Below, piece by piece: positions 43,600-51,697 of a stretch of DNA of 64,000 nucleotides (its first letter is position 1; each line of letters begins with the position of its first letter). The stretch comes from an uncultured Hungatella sp. (lineage in GTDB: Bacteria > Bacillota > Clostridia > Lachnospirales > Lachnospiraceae): the NCBI GenBank assembly GCA_949879795.1, contig CATLBR010000001.1:124001-188000 (forward strand). The letters are read 5' to 3'. The notes beneath the pieces were generated by a model, which was not told where the DNA came from, searched no databases, and saw only the letters and a program-made list of their open reading frames with translations. Position numbers and translations under genes: made by a program.

Positions 43600-45405
43600 A
43601 TGAGACGATTGTCTGTGGCCCTCATAGGGACAGGGCTTATGGGACGGCAGTATGCCGAGATGATAGATGGCGGGGCGGTTCCCCATATGAAACTTGCGGC
43701 AGTGTGCTGCCGAAGTGATCAGGCGCGCCGGTGGGCAGGGGAAACTCTGGACAGATGTGTGAGCGTCTATGGAAGCGCAGAGGAACTGTACGGGCATCCG
43801 GAGCAGTACGAGGGAGTTCTCATCGTGACGCCCCACTGCAGCCACAGGGAGCTGGCGGAGACGGCCTTCTCCCTGGGCAAACATGTATTCTGCGATAAGC
43901 CCACAGGGGTTTCCGTGGAAGAGGCACACAGGATGAACCAGGCAGCCGAAAAGAGCGGCAAAAAATTTGCCGTCATGTTTCACCAGAGGCTGTACGCCAA
44001 AAACAGGAGGATCAAGGAGATTCTGGAGAGTGGGGAGCTGGGGGAGATCCAGAGAATTTCTCTGGAAAACACGGAATTTTACCGCACCCGGGCCTACCAC
44101 GCTTCCGGCAGCTGGCGGAGTACCTGGGGCGGCGAGGGCGGCGGCGTCCTGATCAACCAGGGGCAGCATCTGCTGGATCTGTGGCAGTGGTTTTTCGGTA
44201 TGCCGAAAGAAGTGTACGCTCAGATACAATTTGGCAAATACAACGATTTTTCCGTGGACGACGAGGTGTCTATCGCGATGAAATATCCCGGTCAGGCCAC
44301 AGGCAGCATCTTTCTGTCCACAGGGGAAGCCAGGAGGGAAGAGAGGCTGGAGGTAGTGGGCAGCAGAGCCGCTCTGATCGTGAAGGGGGACTCTATAAAT
44401 GTATGCAGGTATTCCCAGGATTCCCGGGAGTACGGCAAGCACTCCGGATACAAGAGCAGGGAGGGTTTGACTTTCACGGAGGCAGAAGAGGCATGGCCTG
44501 TGAAGAAGGATTACCAGCAGATGCTGGAGAACTTTGCCATGGCGGTTCTGGAGGGAGAGCCCCTGATCGCGCAGGGCGGGGAAGGATACAGGGCACTGGA
44601 ACTTGCCAACAGCGCCTATCTGTCCGCCTGGCTGGGCAGGCCCGTGTCCCTTCCACTGGACCGGGGGCAGTATGAGGAGGAGCTGAGAAAGAGGATAGAA
44701 GAGGAAGAGGGGCGGGGAGTGACAGAGATGGCGGGAGACAAGGACAGGAAGGGGGAGCTGGAGTCACGGGGAGAGGGGGAGATCAGACGCAGGGACTGGG
44801 TGGAGCGGGGGGAGGAGCTGACTCGGGCTGACAGTGACCGTGGCCGTGACAGTGACTGTGGCCGTGATAGTGACCGTGACGGACATGGGAGTTCGGAGCC
44901 GCGGACTTTGAGTTCCGCTTTACGGCCGCAGGCAAGGGTTACGACTCTCTGCCACCTGGAAAAGGACGGCAGATATCTGATGCTCCACCGGGTCTCTAAA
45001 AAGAACGACGAGAATAAGGACAAATGGATCGGCGTGGGAGGCCATCTGGAGGAGGGGGAGAGCCCGGAGGACTGCCTGGTCAGGGAGGTGAGGGAGGAGA
45101 CAGGGCTGACTCTCACATCTTACAGATTCAGAGGGCTGGTGACATTTGTGTCTGATGAGTGGGGGACGGAGTATATGTGTCTGTACACGGCGGACGGCTG
45201 GACCGGAGAACTGACAGAGTGCAGGGAGGGGATTTTGGAATGGGTGGACAAGGATAAGGTTTGTCAGCTGAATATATGGGAGGGGGATAAGATATTTTTC
45301 AGACTACTGGAAGAGGAGAAGCCATTTTTTTCTTTGAAACTTCGGTATGAGGGGGAGGTTTTGAGGGAGGCTGTGGTGGATGGGGAGGTTTTGGAGATTG
45401 GGTAG
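43600..45405 (+). CDS. Gfo/Idh/MocA oxidoreductase fused to a Nudix hydrolase
   Basis: 601 residues in one frame. Residues 1 to about 365 are a complete Gfo/Idh/MocA oxidoreductase: Rossmann ALIGTGLMGRQYAEMI, then FCDKPTGVSVEEAHRM with the catalytic lysine, and GGGVLINQGQHLLDLWQWF. Residues about 370-445 are a charged, low-complexity linker with a six-residue repeat (DSDRGR, DSDCGR). From about 445 a Nudix domain follows, with the full Nudix box: G481, E487, R495, E496, E499, E500 and G502 in the pattern GX5EX7REUXEEXGU. The Nudix part resembles MutT/8-oxo-dGTPase-like proteins. ATG 43600 follows AGGAGG at 43583-43588. Fusion of these two enzymes is unusual; two separate genes merged through the repeat linker is the simplest reading. 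Confidence 0.88.
   Translation: MRRLSVALIGTGLMGRQYAEMIDGGAVPHMKLAAVCCRSDQARRWAGETLDRCVSVYGSAEELYGHPEQYEGVLIVTPHCSHRELAETAFSLGKHVFCDKPTGVSVEEAHRMNQAAEKSGKKFAVMFHQRLYAKNRRIKEILESGELGEIQRISLENTEFYRTRAYHASGSWRSTWGGEGGGVLINQGQHLLDLWQWFFGMPKEVYAQIQFGKYNDFSVDDEVSIAMKYPGQATGSIFLSTGEARREERLEVVGSRAALIVKGDSINVCRYSQDSREYGKHSGYKSREGLTFTEAEEAWPVKKDYQQMLENFAMAVLEGEPLIAQGGEGYRALELANSAYLSAWLGRPVSLPLDRGQYEEELRKRIEEEEGRGVTEMAGDKDRKGELESRGEGEIRRRDWVERGEELTRADSDRGRDSDCGRDSDRDGHGSSEPRTLSSALRPQARVTTLCHLEKDGRYLMLHRVSKKNDENKDKWIGVGGHLEEGESPEDCLVREVREETGLTLTSYRFRGLVTFVSDEWGTEYMCLYTADGWTGELTECREGILEWVDKDKVCQLNIWEGDKIFFRLLEEEKPFFSLKLRYEGEVLREAVVDGEVLEIG
44833..44880. repeat. 18-bp tandem repeat in the linker of the fusion gene
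   Basis: Two full and one partial copy of an 18-base unit based on AGTGACCGTGGCCGTGAC (44833-44850, 44851-44868, 44869-44880). Each encodes six residues (DSDRGR-like). Being a multiple of three, changes in copy number would keep the frame. Confidence 0.85.
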
Positions 45406-45621
45406 AAGTGTTGGGGGATGGATAGTCAGGGTTGTTTCGGCGGATGTCTTGTTGCTGGCGGCAATTTAAAATGGGCATATGTGGTTACGTTGACATGGCA
45501 TCTGTGAGCAGTAAGTGTGCCCGAATTCATAGATGAGACAATACGAAAGAAGAATAAGAGTGGAAATCTTATATAAAGTGTTGTAAAATATGTAGGGTGA
45601 GGGTAAATAGAAAGGGGTATC

Positions 45622-46671
45622 ATGTATCAGGAACGGCTGGAATTGTATAGGAAACTGGAAAAAGAGTATAATAGCAAAATACTTGTTTATATAACAAGTG
45701 ACAGAAATAATATGGAGGCTCAGATTGCTGCTGATGTTATAGATTGTTTTATCAGCCAATTAGATAAAATCGGTGTTTGCAAGAAAATTTCCTTGTATCT
45801 GTACACCAGGGGTGGAGATACGGCAGCAGCTTGGAATATCGTAAACTTATTGCGCATGTATTGTGATGAACTGCAGGTGATTATTCCGCATAAGGCACAC
45901 AGCGGAGGTACGATCATAAGCCTTGGAGCCAATGAGATCATAATGACAAAACAAGCTACATTAAGTCCGATTGATCCAAGCATCAATACATCATTGAATC
46001 CACTTGTACCCAACGGAATGGGAAATACGTTTCCGGTTAGTGTTGAGGCGGTAAAAGGATATCTAGAATTTGCAAAAGAAGAACTGCAGATCAGAGATGA
46101 AGCTGCGTTAGCAAATATTTTGATTAAACTCAGCGATTATGTCCATCCGCTAGTATTGGGACAGGTATATCGATCAAAGGCACAGATTCAAATGCTGGCG
46201 GAAAAACTGCTGCAGAATCAGGTGACCGATCCAGAAGTGACAAAAAAGATCATTGCCTTCCTGTGCAGTGAATCAGGAAGCCATGATTATACGATCAACA
46301 GGCGTGAGGCTGAGAATGACTTAGGATTGAAAGTATCAAAACCGACAGAGTTACAGTACAATATTATAAAAGAAATCTATGACAATATCAGTGATGAACT
46401 GCAGCTTAACAAGGCCTTTGATTTAGTCGAGATCAATGGTGCCTACGCGGTCAGACGATGTTTGCTGGAAAGTCTGCAAGGCGGTGCGGATTATTTTATA
46501 ACGGAGGGTGAATGCCTTCATGGCGAAGACGATCAAGGGCAGCATATGATCCAGAACAGAATCATATTTAATGGCTGGCGTCATGAGGAGAGCAGCATAT
46601 GTAATTTGGAAATGAATGCTTTTGTAAATGAGGAGGGATGTTATGAACGAGACAGTGAATTCCAGACGTAA
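45622..46671 (+). CDS. SDH-family Clp-fold serine proteinase
   Basis: 349 residues of the serine dehydrogenase proteinase (PF01972) family, a ClpP/SppA-like fold. LYLYTRGGDTAAAWNIVNLLR gives the oxyanion-hole glycines, PHKAHSGGTIISLGANEI carries the nucleophile serine in SGGT, and ATLSPIDPSI follows. There is no signal peptide or membrane span, so it is cytoplasmic. It is the first gene of a low-GC group and overlaps the next gene by 29 bases, so the two are translationally linked. In this setting the protease may degrade, or be controlled by, the toxin-antitoxin pair that follows. Confidence 0.85.
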   Translation: MYQERLELYRKLEKEYNSKILVYITSDRNNMEAQIAADVIDCFISQLDKIGVCKKISLYLYTRGGDTAAAWNIVNLLRMYCDELQVIIPHKAHSGGTIISLGANEIIMTKQATLSPIDPSINTSLNPLVPNGMGNTFPVSVEAVKGYLEFAKEELQIRDEAALANILIKLSDYVHPLVLGQVYRSKAQIQMLAEKLLQNQVTDPEVTKKIIAFLCSESGSHDYTINRREAENDLGLKVSKPTELQYNIIKEIYDNISDELQLNKAFDLVEINGAYAVRRCLLESLQGGADYFITEGECLHGEDDQGQHMIQNRIIFNGWRHEESSICNLEMNAFVNEEGCYERDSEFQT

Positions 46672-47233
46672 TCGTATAATAAGCACCGGAAGTTCAAACT
46701 ATTATACTACGGTCACCTCGGCAGTCCCCGGAAACGAACAGGTAATCTTTGTAAATTCATTTCATGAAATGAAGAAGGCAGAGGATGTGGGGCAATATTC
46801 TATATATGAAATTGCGGACTGGTTTTTGAATAAAAGAAGTATGACTCAAAAAAAAATGCAGAAGCTGTGTTATTATGCTCAAGCATGGTGCTATGCATTA
46901 AAAAATAAACGATTAATCAGAACAGATTTTCAGGCATGGATACATGGGCCGGTTTCTCCCGCATTGTATGAGAAATTTAAAAGTTTTGGATATGATACGA
47001 TCAAATTTACCGGTATTTATAATTGTAAGATTGACAGAGAAGATATAAGTCTGCTGGAGGATGTCTGGGAAACTTATGGGGATCAGACCGGCAATTCTTT
47101 GGAGGCGCTTACTCACCGGGAATTGCCTTGGATTGAAGCCAGAAGGGGATATGCCGAAAATGAAAGGTGTACGGTGGCTATTTCACCGGAAACCATGAAA
47201 AAGTACTATAAATCTATCTATACGGGGGAATGA
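46643..47233 (+). CDS. Panacea-domain (SocA/DUF4065-like) antitoxin
   Basis: 196 residues. After a 50-residue basic/Ser-rich N-terminal extension, the Panacea domain (PF13274) begins: SIYEIADWFLNKRSMTQKKM, LCYYAQAWCYALKNKRLI and AWIHGPVSPALYEKFKSFG, then LPWIEARRGYAENERCTVAIS. Proteins of this family act as antitoxins for many kinds of toxin or as ClpXP adaptors (SocA). ATG 46643 is chosen for the AGGAGGG just before it. The gene lies inside the end of the proteinase gene and 17 bases upstream of a small unknown gene that may be the toxin. A link between a Clp-fold protease and this adaptor-type domain is attractive but inferred. Confidence 0.85.
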   Translation: MNETVNSRRNRIISTGSSNYYTTVTSAVPGNEQVIFVNSFHEMKKAEDVGQYSIYEIADWFLNKRSMTQKKMQKLCYYAQAWCYALKNKRLIRTDFQAWIHGPVSPALYEKFKSFGYDTIKFTGIYNCKIDREDISLLEDVWETYGDQTGNSLEALTHRELPWIEARRGYAENERCTVAISPETMKKYYKSIYTGE

Positions 47234-47250
47234 TTTAGAAAATCATAATT

Positions 47251-47568
47251 ATGGCTAAAAGATTAACCAACCAAAAGGATGCACCATTTGAACTGAGTTT
47301 TAAATATCCTCTTGAAAAGGGATATACATTTAAAGAACTGAGTATGCAAAATGTGAAAGAATTTCAGAATTTTTTGGACAAAATATCCCATATGAATGTA
47401 CAGCAGGTGGACAACTTATATGCCAGAAAGCCAGATATGAATGATTCTTATAATGGTATGCAGGTTTATCATTATGGAGTAACAGAGAGTTTTCGGATTC
47501 ATGTGGTGTTGGAGGCGGGGTATTATAAGGTTATCAGGTTGGATCCGAATCATAAGGTACATAGATAA
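47251..47568 (+). CDS. small protein, candidate toxin partner of the Panacea antitoxin
   Basis: 105 residues, basic, with no named domain that I recognise with certainty. The C-terminal half (SFRIHVVLEAGYYKVIRLDPNHKVH) has the strand-strand-His layout seen at the end of RelE/ParE-like toxins. It begins 17 bases after the antitoxin gene and is followed by a terminator, so it completes a three-gene unit. Typical Panacea partners are short proteins that block growth. The toxin assignment rests on position and size. Confidence 0.5.
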   Translation: MAKRLTNQKDAPFELSFKYPLEKGYTFKELSMQNVKEFQNFLDKISHMNVQQVDNLYARKPDMNDSYNGMQVYHYGVTESFRIHVVLEAGYYKVIRLDPNHKVHR

Positions 47569-47602
47569 GTGAGTTCAGTAAAAGATAGACAGCGGATATT
47601 AG

Positions 47603-47636
47603 ACAGCGGGTAATATGAAATTGCCTGCTGTTTTTT
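47603..47636 (+). terminator. terminator of the proteinase/antitoxin unit
   Basis: ACAGCGGGTAAT (47603-47614) pairs with ATTGCCTGCTGT (47620-47631) with two imperfect positions, and six T residues follow. Confidence 0.75.
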
Positions 47637-47882
47637 GTATGCAAATAGGAAAGAATATGTTTCTGTTAACAGTTGATTTAAGAAATAAACAAGAATATTT
47701 TTCTTGTCTATAAATAAGCAAATTTGAATTTTTACCAAAATTACTTTAAATGCGTTAAAACTAAAGACACCATACCTTTTTGGGTGCATACTGTTTTTCG
47801 TTTAAACGCTTATAAGATTACTATGAAAATAGCTAAAAGTCAATAGAAAAGAGTTTTTTTCTTTGGCTATCTTTGCCAATCT
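47637..47882. other. AT-rich intergenic DNA
   Basis: The first part of a 618-bp stretch without an intact gene. It is very AT-rich. I see no convincing gene, RNA or promoter here apart from short A/T palindromes such as the one around 47797-47806. Confidence 0.5.
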
Positions 47883-48095
47883 ATGAATTTATCCAAAAGG
47901 TATGCTTTTTTGACAAAGCGAGCCCAATCTATGGCCTTGAATAAGGATTTTTCAACTAAGAAAGCAATTTATCAAAGGGAAACAGATATGAAATTGACCA
48001 GAGAATTAACTCAATACGAGTGCTGGAATCCGGAAACAATTAAGGAATGTCAGAAAAAAATGACGGATGTGTGGGTTGAATCCATTTCATTTTAA
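47883..48095 (+). pseudogene. C-terminal remnant of a DUF262/DUF1524 (GmrSD-type) gene
   Basis: A 70-codon open frame with no ribosome site. LTKRAQSMALNKDFSTKKAIYQ followed by LTRELTQYECWNPETI and ECQKKMTDVWVE matches the last part of DUF1524 nuclease domains (the 'N..L...F..K..Y' segment, then 'W....I..R'). The normal arginine in the IKERQ-type segment is a cysteine here. Everything upstream of this tail is missing. It lies next to an intact DUF262 gene in the opposite direction, so an earlier type IV restriction gene was probably deleted or replaced. Confidence 0.65.
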
Positions 48096-48136
48096 AAGGG
48101 ATGGAGCGATCTGGCGGATGATATTATAGAAATCAG

Positions 48137-48180
48137 TTCCCAATATAATAGGAGCGTTTAAACCACTATTATATTGGGAA
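48137..48180. terminator. 15-bp perfect stem-loop at the 3' end of the DUF262 gene
   Basis: TTCCCAATATAATAG (48137-48151) and CTATTATATTGGGAA (48166-48180) form a perfect hairpin just beyond the stop of the minus-strand gene. It probably serves as a bidirectional terminator, although it is AT-rich and the T-tract is short. Confidence 0.55.
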
Positions 48181-48186
48181 GGGTCG

Positions 48187-50133
48187 TTACCCCTTTATTT
48201 TTTCAATAACATCATCGAGGACTTTCTTGGCATATTGAATATACAACTCTTTAAAATCACGTGTAAAGAATAAATCCAGATTATCTTTATAATCTGGCTT
48301 AGCCCTTTCTTCAAGTGCTTTACTGAGAGGAGATAAGTTGTGAATAACCATTTTTGAATATTCACATTTAATCGTATTAGTATCTAATTTATCTATCTTT
48401 TCAGGAAGCCAAAAATTTGACAGCATGGAATTTGTCTCCTGGTCGATAAATATAAAATTAAAAAAATTATTTACATACTTATTATAAATGGATCGATCAA
48501 TCTCATATGAATCAAATAAGTTCGAACTCCTAACTAAATGTTCTTTTGATTCACTGATAACAAAATGTTCTACTGAAAAGGAAGTTTCATCAGTAATAAA
48601 TTTGTATAATTGGTTCATCATCCCTTTTCTTATAGTGACCTTTTGGCTTTTTATGCAAAGATAATTATAAATAGTGGCAAGGGATTTGCAGCGGAATCTG
48701 AAGTCTTCTTCTGCTTCGTTTTGTCCCAATTTATATTGAGCCAGGAGACGATTGTCGGTTATTCTGTCCAGTGAAAAATATCCGTTGATTTGTTTTACCA
48801 GTTCTGAGTACCAGGTGTCTTCTTTTGCTTTCAATATGTTCATTAAGGCCTCTGTGCTCTTTTTGTTTTGGAAGATTGTAAACAGTACGGTGAACATATA
48901 TACCGCGTATATTTGTCTCAGATCCTCCTTCTTCTTGTTTTCACTTCTCAAGAGAACTAAGAGAATATACTTCATAACTAATGCTTTTGGCGGGACTTTA
49001 GAATCTTTTAGCATTTTCCCCATTATGTTATGAATAATCTTTAGTTCCGTATTATCTAATGATTTTTTATTGCCATTGGCGTCAATAAAAAAGAACAATT
49101 CTTTTAATGTATCTGTAATGGAGGAACTCCGTACAATTTCTAAGATAATGCTGGCAATTTGATTAATATCATTTAAAGATGATCTCATATAGCTTTTGTC
49201 GTCAATGACCTCGATGATATGAGTTCCTTTTCTGTAGGTGTTGTTGGTATCAGGATCTTTGTGATTTTCCTTTAAAAGAAAATCCGTTCCGAATTCTAGC
49301 CCTCTATATTTGTTGTCTAAATACAGATCACAGTAAAAATAGTGTTCAAGCAATTTTAACAAGGGATAGTCTAAACTACTTTTTTCAATATCGATAGCGT
49401 TTTTCTTTAGGTCATACCATAGTGATCGGATCTCTTGACCAAAATCATTACTAAATAAATAGCTTTTGAAAATGTCTTCTGTATCTAATTGTTTTCCCTT
49501 CAAATTAACGTCTATAAAATAGCGAATTCCTTTGCTGGTATCATCGGATTCATTAATAATAATATTAAAAGAGCTTTCACCCAGATTCCTGAGGAGTTCT
49601 TTGGCCTCTTTTTTTAATTGGATTTCTTCTAATCCAAGAATATAGTTCCATAGTTGATAATACTTTTGTAACTGTTTCAATTTGTCACTTTTTATTATTT
49701 CAATATCGAATTTTTTTTCATCTGGAAAATGTTCGTCCATAAGTTTATGAAATCCTGAAAAGCTTTCAATGGTTAAGGAGCATGGGGTGATTATATCAAT
49801 TTCATTTTGATGCAAATGTTTGATGCAATTCAGAATCATTGTCAAGACAGTGATTCTTTGCTGCCCGTCTATGATGGAATATTTTTTGGGATTATGTTTG
49901 GTCAAGATAATATTTCCTAAAAACTTCGGGCCATTTTTTATGTCTTCTATTAAAACGGATATATTGTCCATATCCCATCGTATTTCACGCTGAAAATCAG
50001 GAATATTATATATTCTTCCCGAGTCAAAGGATAAGATTGGATTTTTCTGGGATTCAACAAACATCATAATCGTTTCATCAGTATCTGATAGAAATTTTTT
50101 AAGCGGGGCGATGATTCCTAATAATTCGGCCAT
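48187..50133 (-). CDS. DUF262/DUF1524 protein, GmrSD/SspE-like restriction factor
   Basis: 648 residues. The DUF262 signatures are near the N-terminus: YNIPDFQREIRWD at 42-54 and IIDGQQRITVLTM with DGQQR at 89-93, the nucleotide-binding part of this ParB-like fold. The C-terminal region keeps a weak DUF1524 pattern: EHFV with H523 and then NFIFIDQETNSMLSNFW, corresponding to the His and Asn of the His-Me (HNH) nuclease core. GmrSD cuts modified phage DNA, and SspE (same two domains) senses phosphorothioate DNA and nicks unmodified DNA. It sits one gene away from a dnd cluster, so a phosphorothioate-linked restriction role is plausible. It is AT-rich relative to the metabolic core, suggesting transfer. 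Confidence 0.8.
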   Translation of the reverse strand: MAELLGIIAPLKKFLSDTDETIMMFVESQKNPILSFDSGRIYNIPDFQREIRWDMDNISVLIEDIKNGPKFLGNIILTKHNPKKYSIIDGQQRITVLTMILNCIKHLHQNEIDIITPCSLTIESFSGFHKLMDEHFPDEKKFDIEIIKSDKLKQLQKYYQLWNYILGLEEIQLKKEAKELLRNLGESSFNIIINESDDTSKGIRYFIDVNLKGKQLDTEDIFKSYLFSNDFGQEIRSLWYDLKKNAIDIEKSSLDYPLLKLLEHYFYCDLYLDNKYRGLEFGTDFLLKENHKDPDTNNTYRKGTHIIEVIDDKSYMRSSLNDINQIASIILEIVRSSSITDTLKELFFFIDANGNKKSLDNTELKIIHNIMGKMLKDSKVPPKALVMKYILLVLLRSENKKKEDLRQIYAVYMFTVLFTIFQNKKSTEALMNILKAKEDTWYSELVKQINGYFSLDRITDNRLLAQYKLGQNEAEEDFRFRCKSLATIYNYLCIKSQKVTIRKGMMNQLYKFITDETSFSVEHFVISESKEHLVRSSNLFDSYEIDRSIYNKYVNNFFNFIFIDQETNSMLSNFWLPEKIDKLDTNTIKCEYSKMVIHNLSPLSKALEERAKPDYKDNLDLFFTRDFKELYIQYAKKVLDDVIEKIKG

Positions 50134-50207
50134 GATTATTACCTCTTCAGTAGATTAATTGAAAGCATTATAGCATATTACGACATATTATCCAAGTATA
50201 AGTCCGG

Positions 50208-51209
50208 TTATTTGTAGGATATTTCAAAATCAATTAGAAGAGACTCGAAATTCTTGACCAAATAACTATATTGGAGTGGGTGGGATTTTTTTAAAAGCTG
50301 ATATCGGTTACTGCCATCGGTTTCCAGGTGTACCCCAAAGCCACAGTACATACACCCATTGCGAGAATAGCCCATGTCATATAATTTTGAAATTCTGACG
50401 GAAAACCGTTCTATGTATTCCAGGATATCCTCATCTGTCCAAAAAGAAAGAGGCTTGCATTGATTATCTTTACGTACATGAAAGACATTACAGCCATATT
50501 CAAGCCAATCTTTTTCTCGTTGATAGCTTTCAGAAGCAAGGATGCCTAAAATGGCGCACTCCATGCCCAATTCTCTTGCTTTTCGTTTCAGAGGCTCCTT
50601 TTTTAGTTTGTCACAGCATTTGTCTGAGATGGGTAATTCTTTATACTTGCTGTACTTTTTGAAATTACGGTTGATGTATTCCAGGGAATTGTTCCTGGTC
50701 TTTTCTGTGATCGTGTGCTGGTAGGTGCGTATTGCGTTGGAGATTCGTTTGGAATACATGGGATACCCATAATGTTCTACTACTTTTTTAAAGGTCCATA
50801 TTTCTCCGTGGACATCTTTCGGGATGACAGTGATGATGTTTGTATGGTTTTCTTCTTGCTCCCATCGGATATGTTCCAGGGTCTCTGGGTATTCGTTGGT
50901 CGTATTCGCGAAAATATGGAGGATATCCGGATAGATACCTTTGGCTATGTGGGAGAGTACCGTGGAATCTTTCCCGCCGGAGTAAGAGATATAGACTTTA
51001 TCCAGGCCAAATTCCCTGACTGCCTCTTTGATCAAAGTTCGGGTTTGGATAATTTTGGATTCCAGGTTCATGCTTCGCATGGATTCCAGAATGATACGGC
51101 GGCCGGTCAGAAATACAGCATGTTTTTGACCACATTTATTACAGTATCTGTGGTCTTGGGGGTAGGTGTTGTCAATGGTGAGTTCGATCTCACATGTCTT
51201 ACATATCAT
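50208..51209 (-). CDS. PAPS-reductase-like PP-loop protein with N-terminal zinc ribbon
   Basis: 333 residues. A four-cysteine ribbon (C3, C6, C23, C26) opens the protein, then an ATP-pyrophosphatase PP-loop SGGKDS at 77-82 of the phosphoadenosine-phosphosulfate reductase family. A later GCMYCGFGV provides a second cysteine pair, which could hold an Fe-S cluster as in DndC. ATG 51209 is chosen for the GGAGGAAAA just before it; an upstream extension of the frame covers the promoter palindrome. It is divergent from the regulator-dndCDEA operon and distinct from dndC itself (long, no zinc ribbon). It may be an accessory sulfur-transfer or nucleotide-activating enzyme of the same system, or an independent defence gene. 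Confidence 0.82.
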   Translation of the reverse strand: MICKTCEIELTIDNTYPQDHRYCNKCGQKHAVFLTGRRIILESMRSMNLESKIIQTRTLIKEAVREFGLDKVYISYSGGKDSTVLSHIAKGIYPDILHIFANTTNEYPETLEHIRWEQEENHTNIITVIPKDVHGEIWTFKKVVEHYGYPMYSKRISNAIRTYQHTITEKTRNNSLEYINRNFKKYSKYKELPISDKCCDKLKKEPLKRKARELGMECAILGILASESYQREKDWLEYGCNVFHVRKDNQCKPLSFWTDEDILEYIERFSVRISKLYDMGYSRNGCMYCGFGVHLETDGSNRYQLLKKSHPLQYSYLVKNFESLLIDFEISYK

Positions 51210-51239
51210 AATTGTTTTCCTCCGGCTTCTTTTTATGAA

Positions 51240-51287
51240 ACTAACAATATATTTGTATCTATTATAATATACAAATATTTCGTTAGT
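51240..51287. promoter_or_regulatory. large dyad over the promoter of the PAPS-reductase-like gene
   Basis: An inverted repeat with outer ACTAAC/GTTAGT arms and inner TTTGTAT (51252-51258)/ATACAAA (51269-51275). On the minus strand it covers a promoter: TTGACT (51290-51285), 18 bases, TATAAT (51266-51261). Half-sites match the second dyad at 51313-51327, so one repressor could bind both. Confidence 0.6.
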
Positions 51288-51312
51288 CAACTTCAAAAAT
51301 ACAAAATTTTGT

Positions 51313-51327
51313 TGTATAATATACAAT
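51313..51327. promoter_or_regulatory. 15-bp operator over the dnd operon promoter
   Basis: TTGTATA-A-TATACAA, perfect arms around one base. It contains the likely -10 box TATAAT of the rightward promoter (weak -35 TTCAAA 18 bases upstream). The nearby XRE-family protein is the expected ligand, giving autorepression. Confidence 0.6.
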
Positions 51328-51361
51328 TAGGTATAGTAGTTGCTTGTGAATGGAGAGTGCA

Positions 51362-51697
51362 ATGCAGGTCGGTAAGCGTTTGGCGGATTTTAGAAAGAAA
51401 AATGGTTATACTCAGGAAAAATTGGCGAAAAAACTCAATGTTTCTCAGCAAGTTATCAGTAATATTGAGAGAAATATGACCGTACCGGACATTAATTTTT
51501 TGAAAGGGGCGGCAGATCTATATGATGTGTCCATAGATGAATTGATCGGAAGAGATTTTTCCGGTGATAAGGGAGACAGCTATGAACATAAGATTATGAG
51601 TATATTGGAAAAAATGGACGATAGAGGAAGGGAACTGAGCTTAGGACTGGTCAGCAAGGTGGCTCAGTATCAGGGTAGTGATGATGGCAATGAATAG
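51362..51697 (+). CDS. XRE-family helix-turn-helix regulator
   Basis: About 111 residues. A Cro/C1-type DNA-binding domain fills the first 65 residues (RLADFRKKNGYTQEKLAKKL, VSQQVISNIERNMTVPDI, LYDVSIDELIG), followed by a short helical tail likely used for dimer formation. GGAGAG lies just before the second ATG, so the start is placed there; an ATG 12 bases upstream is possible. Its stop lies inside the start region of dndC, so it is the first gene of the dnd operon. It probably takes the regulatory place of DndB, which is absent, acting on the two dyads upstream. Confidence 0.88.
   Translation: MQVGKRLADFRKKNGYTQEKLAKKLNVSQQVISNIERNMTVPDINFLKGAADLYDVSIDELIGRDFSGDKGDSYEHKIMSILEKMDDRGRELSLGLVSKVAQYQGSDDGNE

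Noticed and set aside
44833-44880. Tandem repeat considered as a CRISPR-like or intergenic repeat
   Set aside because: Units are adjacent without spacers, lie inside a coding frame and keep it, so it is a protein linker repeat.
51350-51361. First ATG of the XRE regulator as the start
   Set aside because: The only Shine-Dalgarno-like sequence (GGAG) lies between it and the second ATG, which is therefore favoured.
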